Below, in pieces: positions 37,910 through 48,738 of a stretch of 64,000 bases of DNA. Source of the DNA: Antitrichia curtipendula (Eukaryota > Streptophyta > Bryopsida > Hypnales > Leucodontaceae). A program made the translations under genes and the position numbers. The notes beneath the pieces are model-generated. The model was not told the DNA's origin. It worked only from the letters and a program-made list of their open reading frames with translations, and searched no databases. The stretch spans positions 32,919,567 through 32,983,566 of the forward strand of contig OX579636.1 in NCBI GenBank assembly GCA_951230915.1, in the 5' to 3' direction. Position 1 is the first letter of the stretch, and each line of letters begins with the position of its first letter.

Positions 37910-38345
37910 ACACACTCCTTTTGTAAAAAATCCAGAGCCATTGATTTTTTATAAATTGCCCCCCTTCTTGATCACCGTTGATCCAATTTAATACAAAATA
38001 CGAATACGAATATGGATATAACTATCAGATCTCACGTATGAATACAAATATGCATACAAAGTACAAACACAAATACAAAATACAATAGATGGATACGGAT
38101 ACAAATACAGATATGAATTCAGGGATACGAATACAGATATAGATTCAGGGATACGGATTCAATAATATATCCCATATGGTTTGTATCTGAGGACTCCCCT
38201 GAAAATTACAAATAGGGGCAGGGGATAATTTTTGAAAATCAACAATTGTTATTCATATCAAAAATAAACAAATTAATGCAAACTTTAATACAGAGTGAGT
38301 GAGTGACTATGCGTTCAAAAGACAAGAACACAATGTGCTCAAAAG
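37910..38345 (+). repeat. Dispersed repeat copy 2 (partner at 890-1435), with AATACGAATAC-type tandem
   Basis: Shares the ordered blocks described for 890-1435: TTGATCAC segment, degenerate AATACRAATACRGATA tandem at about 37990-38170, G-rich block, and terminal GTGACTATGCGTTCAAAAGA. No coding capacity. Confidence 0.5.
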
Positions 38346-38357
38346 ACACACATCTTA

Positions 38358-38496
38358 AGGTAGAGCTAGGGTAGTAAACGGACACGGTTCTATAATGTTT
38401 TACATGTCCCCATGAGGTTCATTTGGGGACATAAGTAATGACCACCAGAACATGTGAACCATTTTATAACCTTGTTCGTTTTACTACCCTCTACCT
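38358..38496. mobile_element. 139-bp MITE with AGGTAGAG ends and TA flanks
   Basis: Left arm AGGTAGAGCTAGGGTAGTAA and the complement of the right arm AGGTAGAGGGTAGTAAAACG pair over about 45 bp with a small indel. TA lies outside both ends (38356-38357, 38497-38498). It belongs by its termini with the AGGTA elements at 36106, 42467, 44001 and 44625. Confidence 0.7.
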
Positions 38497-39579
38497 TAGA
38501 GGCCTTTTAGAAGAAGTCAAAGGAATGAAACCTAATGCAATAAAAAAATAGGTTTTAGTTTAATTTAGCATTATAAAAAAATAAAAAATGATAGTGCCTT
38601 GTCACTAGTTTGAATTATTTTTTGGTTGGTGGCATTAGGACATACACCAATTTGTGAGGAATTGAAACTTTTATAAGCTTTAAACATTGTGAGAGCTTCC
38701 TAAATATTTGATGTGGGTATTGGTGCATTGGTTGCAGTGAATTAGGAGGAACAAATTGCTTGACATAAATAGTATTCAAAATTGTGATGAATAGCAACTC
38801 TAGAATTTTCTTGCATCATTTCTTTGAAATTCAACCCCTTCAAAAGTTGTGGCATATTGGGGATGCTAATTGCTAACTTTATTTAGTGTTTTATCAACTT
38901 GTTGAGATGGTTGTTTGTCATGCAAGAGGATAGTGTTAGTCACAAGTTCGACACATGAGCATTGTAGGTTAGTAGTAGTATTATATAGAAGTTGTAGTGC
39001 GTGTTTTAGTAGGTTGCTTTTGTTTCAATTAGCCATGCAAATGATTTTTCAAGTGAAGGGAGATAGAAGTTGTAATATTAATTATATTTGTAATTATACT
39101 TTCTTGTTTCTTTTATATTTGTTGGTTTTGTCAACTTTCAATAAAGCTTGTGTGTGGTTTATTTAACCTTATAGGGTTGAAGTTTCCAAAATCTGATTTT
39201 AATTTCTTTTATAATCACATTCTCATCTTACTATGTACTTGTTCATATCATCTTGTGACCTATTCTGTTTTTTAGGAGTTTTAACTTTTGAACCCCAAAG
39301 TTGGCTTGTTTTTTTCAAGTCCATTGTCAATAGTCAATTTTCAAATCTAGTTTTCAAGTTATTCATTATTGATGTAGAAAAGTAGTTAGATTGTAAATTT
39401 TCAAATATGACATATACATTTGGCAAGAATTAATCAGGGTTAGTTTTGAAAAGGAGTCACAATTTGGTGCAGTTACCTTACATTAACATCACTTTGCACG
39501 TTGTTGATTTACAATTCTATTGTCTAAGTTTCAAAATTAAATGTTGTGTCTTTTGCTCTTGAATTATCACATGACTTAC
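38497..39579. other. A+T-rich spacer, nothing recognised
   Basis: It may include introns of the minus-strand gene suspected at 39580-40746, but I see no further convincing exon. Confidence 0.35.
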
Positions 39580-40746
39580 CAATTTGCATTTCTTGGAGTT
39601 AACAGTTGCAAAGCCTGAAATTGCATTTTATTGTAGAGCTAGATTTCTCCAGAAATTTTTGGTGTACCCCAATGCCAACACTTTGATCACCTTTAGGCAC
39701 TCAAAAATTTGCTCTTCAGCCTTACAGCGGCCAGATGCATGCACCAACAAATCCATGCCAGCAGTAAGGCTTATAGCCACTTGCCCTTTTTGTACTTTGA
39801 AACTTTCACCAATCTGGTCTTGGTTCCAAGCCCAAAAGAAAAAATCCCTGTCCCGGAGGTATGAAACTGAACTACACTGTCTACACATGCCTACCTTACA
39901 CCTTTTCAACAATATTTGAAATGAATGGTTTTGACCAATTATTGTTATAAACATTCCTTTTACATTCTTTGCGATGTGACACGCATCTCGATCAGTGCCC
40001 ACTCCTGCAAGAATTTTCCAGAGCACATGTGAAGTACCAAACTTGCTTACTCGTGTCAGGTAGTGCAATGAAAATTCCTTTCGTTTTGCTTTTCCAGAGG
40101 AAGAAAAAAACAAAATGAGAATAAAGGAATTAAAAACTGAAAGAAAAATAAACCCAGTCACCAACTAACTAACCAACCAGCCAACCAGCCAAACAAACAA
40201 ACAAACAAACAAACAAATTTGCGTTAAGTACTTACTCATGAGAGCCCTGAAAAATCAATGCAGTTTGTTAGCGACAGTACCTGTCAGCACAAGACAAAGT
40301 TCATTCTCATACCAATGTTGTTGCAGAGGCTACGTTGCTGACTTACAAGGATCTAAAGCTTCCGAGCTCCATCCACTTGGCTTGAACTCCGTCTCCTTCC
40401 CTGCATCCAACTGGGGAAACGGGAAATGGAACTCTCAGATCTTGTGAACCGTTTTCCAACTTGCGACACTTACTTAAGTTAGGTCTATGATTTCTGGATC
40501 GATCACCTCTCGAGAGCACTCCACGGACGATTTGTAAGTTAGCTGCGCAAATTGTCGAGTTTCCCTGCACTGGCAGACTGATTTTGGTACGCCATGGAGG
40601 TCATAAACCTTGCAGGGGTGGCAGAGCACGTGAAAAACTTGGCGTGATGTGGAAGACTTACAACATTCTTTTTTAGGCCTTGTAAGGGAAGCCCTGCTGC
40701 ACCTTTTTCGTGGAGATTTGGAATCAACATTGCACATGACGGACAT
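39580..40746 (-). CDS. Unidentified multi-exon gene or gene remnant, minus strand
   Basis: Two neighbouring exons are the best supported. One is 39691-39847 (157 nt), ending in a GTGATC donor and coding for a stretch with QKGQVAISLTAGMDLL and AEEQIFECLK. The other is 39580-39614 (35 nt), with a TTTCAG acceptor and a GTAAGT donor, which continues the frame as ALQLLTPRNAN. Upstream, a 90-residue cysteine-rich frame (40474-40746; CHPC and CQC pairs; C-terminal EIIDLT, which looks like a SUMO-interaction motif) and further GTAAGT donors (after 40347, 40236 and 40484, reading minus) suggest more short exons. I could not build a continuous model and do not recognise the protein. The 178-residue frame 39628-40164 reads through at least one intron. 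A Tc1-like element begins within about 30 bp of the 5' side, so the gene could be truncated. Confidence 0.35.
40189..40218. repeat. (AAAC)n microsatellite
   Basis: About seven AAAC units, preceded by degenerate AACC/AGCC units from 40165. Confidence 0.9.
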
Positions 40747-40776
40747 GGGACATTCTCTTACAACTCACACACACAA

Positions 40777-42133
40777 CTCACTTAAAAATATGGACTCTTT
40801 CGTTATGTTATTCATGTCCAGTCATTGATGGCATGCAAATATCAATGGTGCATTGAAACGCGATCAAGGTAATTTGGTGTTAACCTCCGTGCCAATGTAA
40901 CCTCAGTATCAAAGTGATTGGAAAAAATGACAATTGAAATGGCATGTGGCATGTGCTGTCAAAACAAGGGATTCTTGAATGCAACAATAGATTGAAGGGC
41001 CTCTGAATAATAATGGTATGAACTGGATGGAATGAATCAATATGATTATTACAATTTTCTCTGGCATGTCTTCTTTGGATTTGCTCACATATTAGAGAGT
41101 GCCGTAGTTTAGAGGTCTGTATCTGTTGAAGACTATCCTGAAAATACAAAAATTGAGATGTTACGCCTAGACTTCTTGAATATGGTTCCACATCCTGTAT
41201 TTTCTCACGAATCCTTGGGAAATGGAATTGAGAACAGTTCATATTGAACTTGCTCTGAACCCCAAACTATTATACAACCTCCCCCATGCTTAATTGTACA
41301 TTGCACATGTTGGTCTAAGAGACCCACTCCACTTTTTCTTCAACAATATTATTGTCCATCTGAGCCAAAAAGGATAAATTTTGACTCAGTAGAAAAGATG
41401 ACAGAACTCCAGTCTGTTCATTGAAAACGACTCATTTAATGCTTTTTTTTTTTTTTGTCAAAAGTGGCTTCTTGACCTTCACAAATGCTTGCAAGCCTTG
41501 CTTCTAAAGATTCCTTCTAACCATATTATCACTCAATTGCATGCCCTCAGACCTTAATCTTCTTCCTATTACTGCAGCGGTACTAGTACTTTGATTGTTT
41601 AACCTCCTTACAATGTCATGATCGTTGCGTTCATCAAGAATTTGAGGTCTACTAGAGGTGAAGCTTTGTCTCTCAAACTCCCTCTTTCACCCAAACTTTA
41701 TACTACGTCATTACAAGTGCTTTGAGGAATGCCCAAAACTGCTAAAATTTCACCAAAAGAGTTGTCTCACTCGTGTGTCTTAAGAATTGCCTTTCTCTCA
41801 GTTTCACATCTCCTAGGAGCCATAGTGAGTCACTTGAAACTTCTCTAAAATGCTGAAATTTTTTGTAGCACAAGAAAGCTTCAAAACAACACTTGCATAG
41901 AGAATATAGTTGTGTACACCATTTGTGTGCATATTAAGTTGTACACACCACTTCAAGACATCTCATAATGTACATCTTCCAAGTGACTAATTTTGAGGGA
42001 AATGATGTTAATTACATGCCATGTGATTTTCTTCATAAATGCAATCAAAAAAATCTCTAACAACTTCATTTTTTAACCACTGCTTGAACTATTTCAGGAA
42101 GACACCTTGCTGTCCAAATACTTTTACTGACCA
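40777..42133 (-). mobile_element. Decayed Tc1-like DNA transposon, about 1.36 kb
   Basis: Outer sequences are CTTAAAAATATGGACTC at 40781 and, read from the right on the minus strand, GTCAGTAAAAGTATTTGGAC ending at 42133. They form an imperfect inverted repeat of the AGTATTTGGAC type common at Tc1-like ends. The size fits a full-length Tc1 element. The interior carries the transposase pseudogene listed separately. Exact ends are uncertain, and no clean TA duplication is visible. Confidence 0.55.
41259..41823 (-). pseudogene. Tc1-like (Tc1/mariner superfamily) transposase pseudogene
   Basis: Reading the minus strand from an ATG at 41823, in shifting frames: MAPRRCETERKAI opens a helix-turn-helix-like N-terminus with GEILAVLGIPQST; DERNDHDIVRRLNNQS and VIGRRLRSEGMQLS form the second paired-like half; KKPLLTKKKKKALNE lies near 41430-41475; FSTESKFILFGSDGQ near 41356-41398; and KHGGGCIIVWG at 41259-41292. 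These follow the order of Tc1-type transposases, including the first catalytic-Asp region (FSDESKF in the family, here Thr instead of Asp). Several stops and frame changes break the gene. The C-terminal third, with the remaining catalytic residues, is not recognisable. Family order and motifs are from general knowledge of Tc1 transposases. Confidence 0.7.
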
Positions 42134-42495
42134 TTATAAATACACTTAATTTTGACCTTAATACTAAAATCAACTCATCTAGGTTTTTGTCTAAAATGGG
42201 CACTTTCTAAACATGAAAGCCCAAGGTTGACTTTGGATACATCTAGAACTAGCATTTAAAAAATTAATAGTATATTTATTTGATGTTCCAAAAATATTTA
42301 ATAAAAAAAAAATGGATTATTCTTTCAGCTACCAACAAGACCCCAACAAAATTTAAGATAGTTAATTAATAGGATCTGTGCATGGATTCGTGGAATACTT
42401 GGACACTTTAAATTCTAATTACCTTAGGCCTAAAACCCAACAATGCATTAGTGTAGTTTTTATCTAAGGTAGTCTACTCTAAAAGTGCCTTTGAT

Positions 42496-42583
42496 CTACA
42501 AGCGACCACTAAATAATACAGAGGTACATTTTGCTTTCTTCAATGTATTGGTATTGTACATTTCAGGAAGTGGTCGCTTGTAG
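42496..42583. repeat. Short hairpin with perfect 15-bp arms
   Basis: CTACAAGCGACCACT (42496-42510) and AGTGGTCGCTTGTAG (42569-42583) are exact reverse complements around a 58-bp loop. It could be a small MITE or a subterminal part of the surrounding AGGTA element. Confidence 0.7.
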
Positions 42584-42743
42584 TGACCCAAATGCTTTAA
42601 CTTCAAAATTTTGTAACTAATTCCACAAAGATTCAAAAAATATGAAACGACTTGGGTTAAATGCCAATTTCAATTTTCTTCCTCCAAAAATTTACTGAAA
42701 ACTGTTTCAAGGAGTTTAGCTTCCACCCAAATGCAATGAGCTC

Positions 42744-43677
42744 TTAACTCCTAAAGTCCCAAGGCCATTTTCCCATCAAAAACCACTCAAAACTGCCATT
42801 TCTAGAGTAAAGAGCCAAAAAAAAATTTAATGTTTTTTTTTCATGTTTAACAGTAAAATCTTGTACTAGACTAGTATAAAAATGTGTGGAAGAAATTTCA
42901 GAAATTTTGACCGTGTAGATTGCAAGATATTTGCATCTTAAGTGAAGGAATCTATTTTTTTTTGCACCTTGCTCAACTACATTTTTTGGCTTTGAACCTT
43001 TTTAACTTAAAATTTTTTCTCTAATGATTTTGAATTTCTAATTTTATATGATGAAGAATTGAGTTGAGAATCTAGAAAAAAAATTTAAAAGAAACACTTA
43101 GTTTTCATTCATTAAAAAGTTGTTGAATAGAAGTAGATTCAAGATCAAAAGAAAAATTAAATCATTAATAGCTCTGAGATAGAATTGAAATATACTAATC
43201 TCAACGGTGAGATTGTTCTAGCAAGAAATCTTGACCTTGTGAAACTTTTATTTATTTTAAATTGTTAAAATTGAGTTCAGAAATGAATCCTACAAGTTAT
43301 TTTTTCAAAAAGATGCTTTAATTGCCCAAAAAATAAGATTGACCATAACTTTTGCATAACAAATCCAAATGGAATGAATCAAAGCTTTCCATGTAAATAA
43401 AAGTAAAAACCATATAAAACAAATTTAATTTTTTTTTTAATTTGAAGTTTTTTTGAGGATTTCTTTCTGCCTGCCGAACTAAAATTTAGGGGTTTTGTGC
43501 CATAACTTTTTCTCCCAAGCACCGATTGAAATAAAATTTACATTTTTGGAAAGCTAATGTGATTCTCTATCTTCACAAAAAAAAAAAATCACAAAATCAC
43601 AAAAATTATTGAGACCGTAAGAGCCTGCCCAAAATCCATTTTGTCCCCCGAGGGGACAATGGGACTTTAGGGGTTAA
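42744..43677 (+). mobile_element. TTAA element, group B (B3), about 934 bp, longest complete group B copy
   Basis: Left TTAACTCCTAAAGTCCC, right GGGACTTTAGGGGTTAA, giving inverted termini of about 14 bp with one mismatch. The palindrome TTGTCCCCCGAGGGGACAA is at 43641-43659, 14 bp inside the right TTAA. The interior includes ACCACTCAAAACTGCCATTT, shared with group A left ends, and AACTTTTTCTCCCAAGCACC, shared with other group B copies. No transposase frame. Confidence 0.8.
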
Positions 43678-43699
43678 AAGGTCGGCTTTAAGAGCAGAC

Positions 43700-43789
43700 C
43701 ACCTTACTCATAATGCAAGGTGCACCTGTAGCTTTCAGCCCCTGGCATTCTAACTGCCACCATAACTTACCTTGCATTATGAGTAGGTG
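43700..43789. repeat. Inverted repeat with about 20-bp arms
   Basis: CACCTTACTCATAATGCAAG and its complement (ACCTTGCATTATGAGTAGGT) face each other across about 45 bp. It overlaps the right tip of the AGGTA element. Confidence 0.7.
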
Positions 43790-44000
43790 AAAACCATTCT
43801 AGGAAGCATAATGCCACTTAGTTAACAAAGCAACAATAATCATTTCATCTTGATAACCACATAGTTACTGTATTGGTAAATAATAGGCTGATGTTTTAAT
43901 CCAACTCCATAATGCAGTTTCTCAAACAGTCATTAATTCATGGCAACATTTTAACTTAATGTTTTGATGTGTAATTCAAACATGTGAAGCATCACTTATA

Positions 44001-44512
44001 AGGTAAACCAGCCTATGATAGGCAGAATGACTGATTTGGTATGTTGCCATTAGCAAAATAAAATCAGATTTTTTTCTAGCAGAGACAATTTTGAGAAATG
44101 AAAGAAGCAGTTAAAATTTTAGTTTTTGGACAAAGCAGGAATTTGTTATGAATTTTTTAAGTATTTTTTCAAAACAGCCTGTAGACTATCTGAAATCAAT
44201 AAAATATGTCTTCATGATGGTCATCTTACCACCTAATGCAGTCTTCAGATTTCCTAACACAACCACAAGAATTTTTAATGTGGCCATCACACAAAGGAAT
44301 AAAAAAAAAACTCTTTATGATGAGTTTACACTCACAATGTGTAAGTGTCCTATGACAGTCATTACTAATTCTATCACAATCACCTAATGCACTAATGTGG
44401 GCCACTAACCAACCTAATTAAATTGTAGAAGCAAAAATCTGAAATGGACTGTAATGGGGGGATATGTAGATGTCTGCATTAGACAGTTGGCCTGTCATAG
44501 GCTGGTTTACCT
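44001..44512. mobile_element. AGGTA-type MITE, TA-flanked, about 512 bp
   Basis: AGGTAAACCAGCCTATGATA opens the element. The complement of the right end reads AGGTAAACCAGCCTATGACA, so the termini are nearly perfect over 23 bp. TA lies outside each end. A diverged copy occupies about 60634-61110. The interior 79-residue frame is not recognisable. Confidence 0.75.
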
Positions 44513-44624
44513 TAGTTGCTCGTGAAGTTCACAGATATGATGAAACAAGAAGCTTACTGCATCCAAATTGCAACAGACCATGAGTTGAGAATCGGTTGTT
44601 TCAGTACTCAAAATGGACTAGATA

Positions 44625-44836
44625 AGGTAAACTACCCCATTAGAGACAGAATATGGGAGTGAGCCCATTGTGGGCTGAATTATGTTAGTGGTGTACATTT
44701 CAAAACTTGAATGTACACCACCGTTACAATTTTGTCCACAATGGGCTTGCTCCCATTCTCTTTGTAATGGGGTAGTTTATCGTTTTGTTTGTAATGGGAT
44801 AGTTTATCTTTTTATTTGTAATGGGGTAGTTTACCT
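44625..44836. mobile_element. AGGTA-type MITE, about 212 bp, with three tandem terminal units
   Basis: The left end AGGTAAACTACCCCATTA follows TA (44623-44624). The arms pair through GGGAGTGAGCCCATTGTGGG. The right end consists of three tandem units of about 27 bp, each containing TTTGTAATGGGRTAGTTTA, the last closing in ACCT-TA. A group A TTAA element begins at this closing TTAA. Confidence 0.7.
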
Positions 44837-45776
44837 TAACCCCTAAAGGACCAAACACCACTTTTTGATAACATCGCAATTTTGGGCAGCTCACTACAAT
44901 TAAAAAATTTGTTTATTTTCTTTCAAATTTTCACAAAAGATGTGCCCAAGGAGTAGCTTTGAGGCCCAACAATTTTCATAAATTTTGACTACGTGGTTAA
45001 AAAGTTATTGCATGATATGTCATTTTCATTGGTCGGCGGGCAGCCCGGGCAGCTGAAAAAACTTATTTAAAAATCACCTTTTCTTAAAATAAAAAATTGT
45101 AATTGGTTCTTTAGATTTACATATACGTGGGAAGCTTTGAATCATTCCATTTTGATTAATGAGATGAAAGTTATGAGGAATTTTAGTTTGAGGGTAGTTA
45201 TAAAATTTCTACTCTAAGATAAGCTTTGAAGTCATTTATTTAACTCAATTTTTAATTTTTTTGAAAAAAGATAAAAACATTGGGTGTAGAATGTTTATTA
45301 CAACATTACAACCATTGGAATTGGCATTTTTCAATTCCATATTTCAATTCTTAACAATTTAGTCTTTTGAATCATTCTCTACTTTTTTCTACTTACTATT
45401 TTTTTCTATATGTATTACAATTCCAAATGATCTGAAATTTTTCAAGCATGTAACCAACTTGACTTGAAGAATGAATCCAAAGAGAAACCACCATTTTGGA
45501 CATTTTTTCATACAAATGTGACCTTGTGAAGTGCAGCTGCCCGGATTTCCTCAGGGACAAAGAAAGGATTTTTGTCAAATCAAAAGCTATTATCTTGCAA
45601 TCCACATGGTGGAAATTTCTGAAATTTTTTTCACAACTTCTCAAACTAGTTTAATACAAGATCCTACTGTTACATTTTTCTAAAAATGTTTTTTTCTAAA
45701 ATTTGGTATTTGTATTAGAAATAGCAATTTTAGAGCATTTTTGATAAAAACATAGTCTTTGACCTTTAGGAGTTAA
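44836..45776 (-). mobile_element. TTAA element, group A (A3), 941 bp, inserted at the tip of an AGGTA MITE
   Basis: Left TTAACCCCTAAAGGACCAAA, right TTTGACCTTTAGGAGTTAA. It is an inverted relative of 7176-8107 and keeps the interior order (GGCAGCTGAAAA, ACATATACGTGGGAAGC, ACCACCATTTTGGACATTT). No coding frame. Confidence 0.75.
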
Positions 45777-46164
45777 TGTTTGAGAGTCGGGAGGCTTGAG
45801 AGCATTATGGGCATTAGAGAAATTTTGAGGCCTCTGGAGAGCCACTCCGCAACCCTTCTAAGACCCCAAAGTTTAGTTAGTTTTTTTAGATTAGAAATTA
45901 TTTTTTCCCTACACTCACTCATCTTCCGTCGGGCTGTCGGATGACTGTCACCAATTCAAAATCCAAGCACAAATATTTAATAATCAGGGTTTAGGGATTC
46001 TAATTCATCTTTATCCAGATTTTTAAATAACTTAAATTTGTATACACCTGGCACACTAAAAAAGTTGTGAAAAGACAAGCAAATGTCCAAAATATTTCAA
46101 AGACCATCTACCAACCAATTTTTTTGTGTATGGCAATGTGAAGTACTTCATGGACATTTGATAG
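45777..46164. other. Spacer, nothing recognised
   Basis: No gene or bounded repeat seen. Confidence 0.4.
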
Positions 46165-46785
46165 ATTGAAGATGAAAAGAGAAGCACTTTATACAAGTTG
46201 GGTAGTAGTAGTTAGCACAATCTATGTGGGATATGTATATTAGGCTTAATAGGAACTCAACCACTCATAGTTAAGTTAAAACAAGAATTGTTTTCAAAAT
46301 CAAATTTCAAACCTCATTTAGGTATAGTAGAATGAATTTTTTCAAACAATTTTGAACTATAAAAAGGTGGGTAATTAAGCTAAATTATATATTTAAAAAA
46401 TTGGTTTGAAGTTCAAAGCCTTCAAATAAAAGTTATGGACAAAATTTAGAGAGGGTGTTTGAAAATATCCCAAATTTTTTTTCTTCCAACCCCTCTCTGA
46501 AATTTGGCCATAACTTTAAATTGGAGTCTCCAAATATAAAATGGATTTTTGGAGAGGAAATTTAACTTGATTCTCCACATTAACTTAGTTCAAAATTGTT
46601 TGAAAAAATTCATTCTACTATGCTTAAATGAGGTCTGAAATTCGACTATGAACTCAATTCTTATTTGAATTTAACTATGAGTGGTTGAGCTCCTATTAAT
46701 CCTAATTTATATATCCCACATGGATTGTGCTAACTAATACTACCCAACTTGTATAAATTTCTTCTCTTCTCAACTTCGATGTGCT
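46165..46785. repeat. Long fold-back element, two arms of about 300 bp
   Basis: The left arm contains ATACAAGTTGGGTAGTAGTA, TTAATAGGAACTCAACCACT and AATGAATTTTTTCAAACAAT. The right arm contains their complements in reverse order, continuing to a centre near 46475. Identity by eye is about 80%, with small indels. A transcript would form a long imperfect hairpin. The exact borders and target duplication are not clear. Confidence 0.75.
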
Positions 46786-48738
46786 ACTATAGGTGGCTTG
46801 TAAAGCTAGTTAGAGGATTTTAGAGTTCTTACAATTTTATAACAACTAGCATTAAAAGCCACTTCACTTTGCTTAATTTCACTTAATTTGTTCATTTGCT
46901 AATTAATCACCATGCACTTTGATAAAGGTGAATATTAAACAAACTTTGCTATAGGCTAATTACGAAGTCTTGGTGTCCTTCTCAGAAGTCAGAGCATCTA
47001 AAACAGCCACTGTAGCTAGATTTGTTAAGGATCCTATTTTCAATTAATAGATTGGTTTGGTCGCTTTCTGACGGCCCTCCTGTGGTTTGATTTTCTCTCA
47101 AATGACATGATGTCAAGTCTGATAGTTCATCATAAACATCCTTACTTGTACTTTTTTCAATCCTCGGGTGGTGCAGTTAGTTCTACTACAACAAACCACG
47201 TGCGAACAAGTAGTTTCTAATAAACTATAATTTCAACTTAAAATTTTGAGCTTTGTTTAATAATGACTATAGATTTCTATTGCCAAAATTTTCAACTCAA
47301 ATAAAATATGAAATGATTTTTAGAAGAGGTTGAAAATGAATTAAAATGGCATGTTTTTCAACTTAAATAATTATAGAGAACACATATGACCATTCTACTC
47401 AAAATGAGCTTTCAATAGAGAGTTATTTTTAGGAATTTTTTGTTCATTTTTTAGACTACTTTTTCTTATATAATATAAGGATGTGAAAGTTATTTTTCAA
47501 TTCTATAGTGTATCTTTTTACTTCAAAAATTTGTAATTAATAATTATTAACAAATAAAAATATCAATAATTCAAAACATAAACTTTCAAAGTAAGAAAAT
47601 CTATTCATGTTTATTTTTATTTTTTTGAATTTAAATTTCAAAAAGTATATAGGGGGTCCAAAATTTTGTATGCACATGATTTCTAATGGATACTCTAAAC
47701 GACCCCCACGAGTGCAAATCTAAGAGTGTAGAAAGAGGGTCTACATTATAAGTTGTAATGCTTTTCTGACTATTCAATGGAATGGTGGCAAATTTGCTTT
47801 GAAAATTAGATTTGGAATACTGAGTTTGAGAAATAGAATCTAACCATGCCACAATTAAATTAAGTTGAAAGGTAAGATTGTACACATTACAGTTCCATGG
47901 TTTTTATGGAAGGTCAACTTAAAATTGTTGAGCTTTCCTTCACATGTAGGGACAAAGCCTTGGTAGTCTCGTTTAATTAATGCCATATTTGTTATATTTA
48001 GACTTTTTGCAGATTTTGAGACAGAATGCTAGTTATTGGAAAATTCATTTAAAAAAAAGTAATTAAAACCAAAAATAAATAATGCTAAAATAGTGATTCT
48101 ATAATGAAATTCTAAAAATTGGTGTTGTTACCTATTTATAAAAAAATACTAGTAAAGATAAAGCGGTTAATTCTTGAGCCAAGGATAAAAGTGAGACTAC
48201 AAAAAGTTTCAATATAACAAATATGACTTTAATTTGAAAAATATGTTACTGAAAAAACAAGAATTCAAGATTCAAGAGAAGAACATCACCACCACTATTT
48301 AGCACTCCACTTGACCTTAGCATCAAGAAGTGACTAGGCACTTGCCACCTTGTGAGATGTGGTGGTGCACTTAAGACCCAATGCTGTGCATCAACCACCC
48401 TTTAAAGTCCAAGTTGCTAAAGTTCTTCCCTTTCTTCTCACACATCTCATTAGTTTCTACGTCTTCCACTAAGGCTATAGTTAAAGTTGACCAAGTTGGC
48501 ATGAGTGTAAAATTGCCCGCTACGAAGGCCCTCCATTGCCAAGCAAACGTAAGAGTGACAAAAGGAATGGCACAACTTTGAACATGACAAGGTGTTGGTG
48601 TGGAGCTATTTTTATATAGACAAGCGCAACAAGGATGGAGTGGTTTTATTGAGGCCTGGTGGCAAGACTGGTAGTGATGCTTTAAAGCATTTTAGTAATT
48701 AACTCCCACTATACTGCACAAAATTCAATTCATTTAGA
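46786..48738. other. A+T-rich spacer, nothing recognised
   Basis: Small frames (47631-47885 minus, 48381-48581 plus) show no domain. No bounded element seen. Confidence 0.45.

Larger units (their letters stand above)
42467..43704. mobile_element. AGGTA-type, TA-flanked element enclosing a hairpin and a nested group B element
   Basis: The left terminus AGGTAGTCTACTCTAAAAG follows TA (42465-42466). The right terminus CTTTAAGAGCAGACCACCT precedes TA (43705-43706). The ends pair over about 18 bp with few mismatches. A group B element fills most of it and lies very close to the right terminus, as in 36106-36807. Confidence 0.6.

Noticed and set aside
40880..41242. 120-residue minus-strand frame downstream of the Tc1 motifs as an intact C-terminal transposase domain
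   Set aside because: I cannot read the second catalytic Asp or the Glu region with its usual surroundings; at best it is the heavily decayed end of the transposase.
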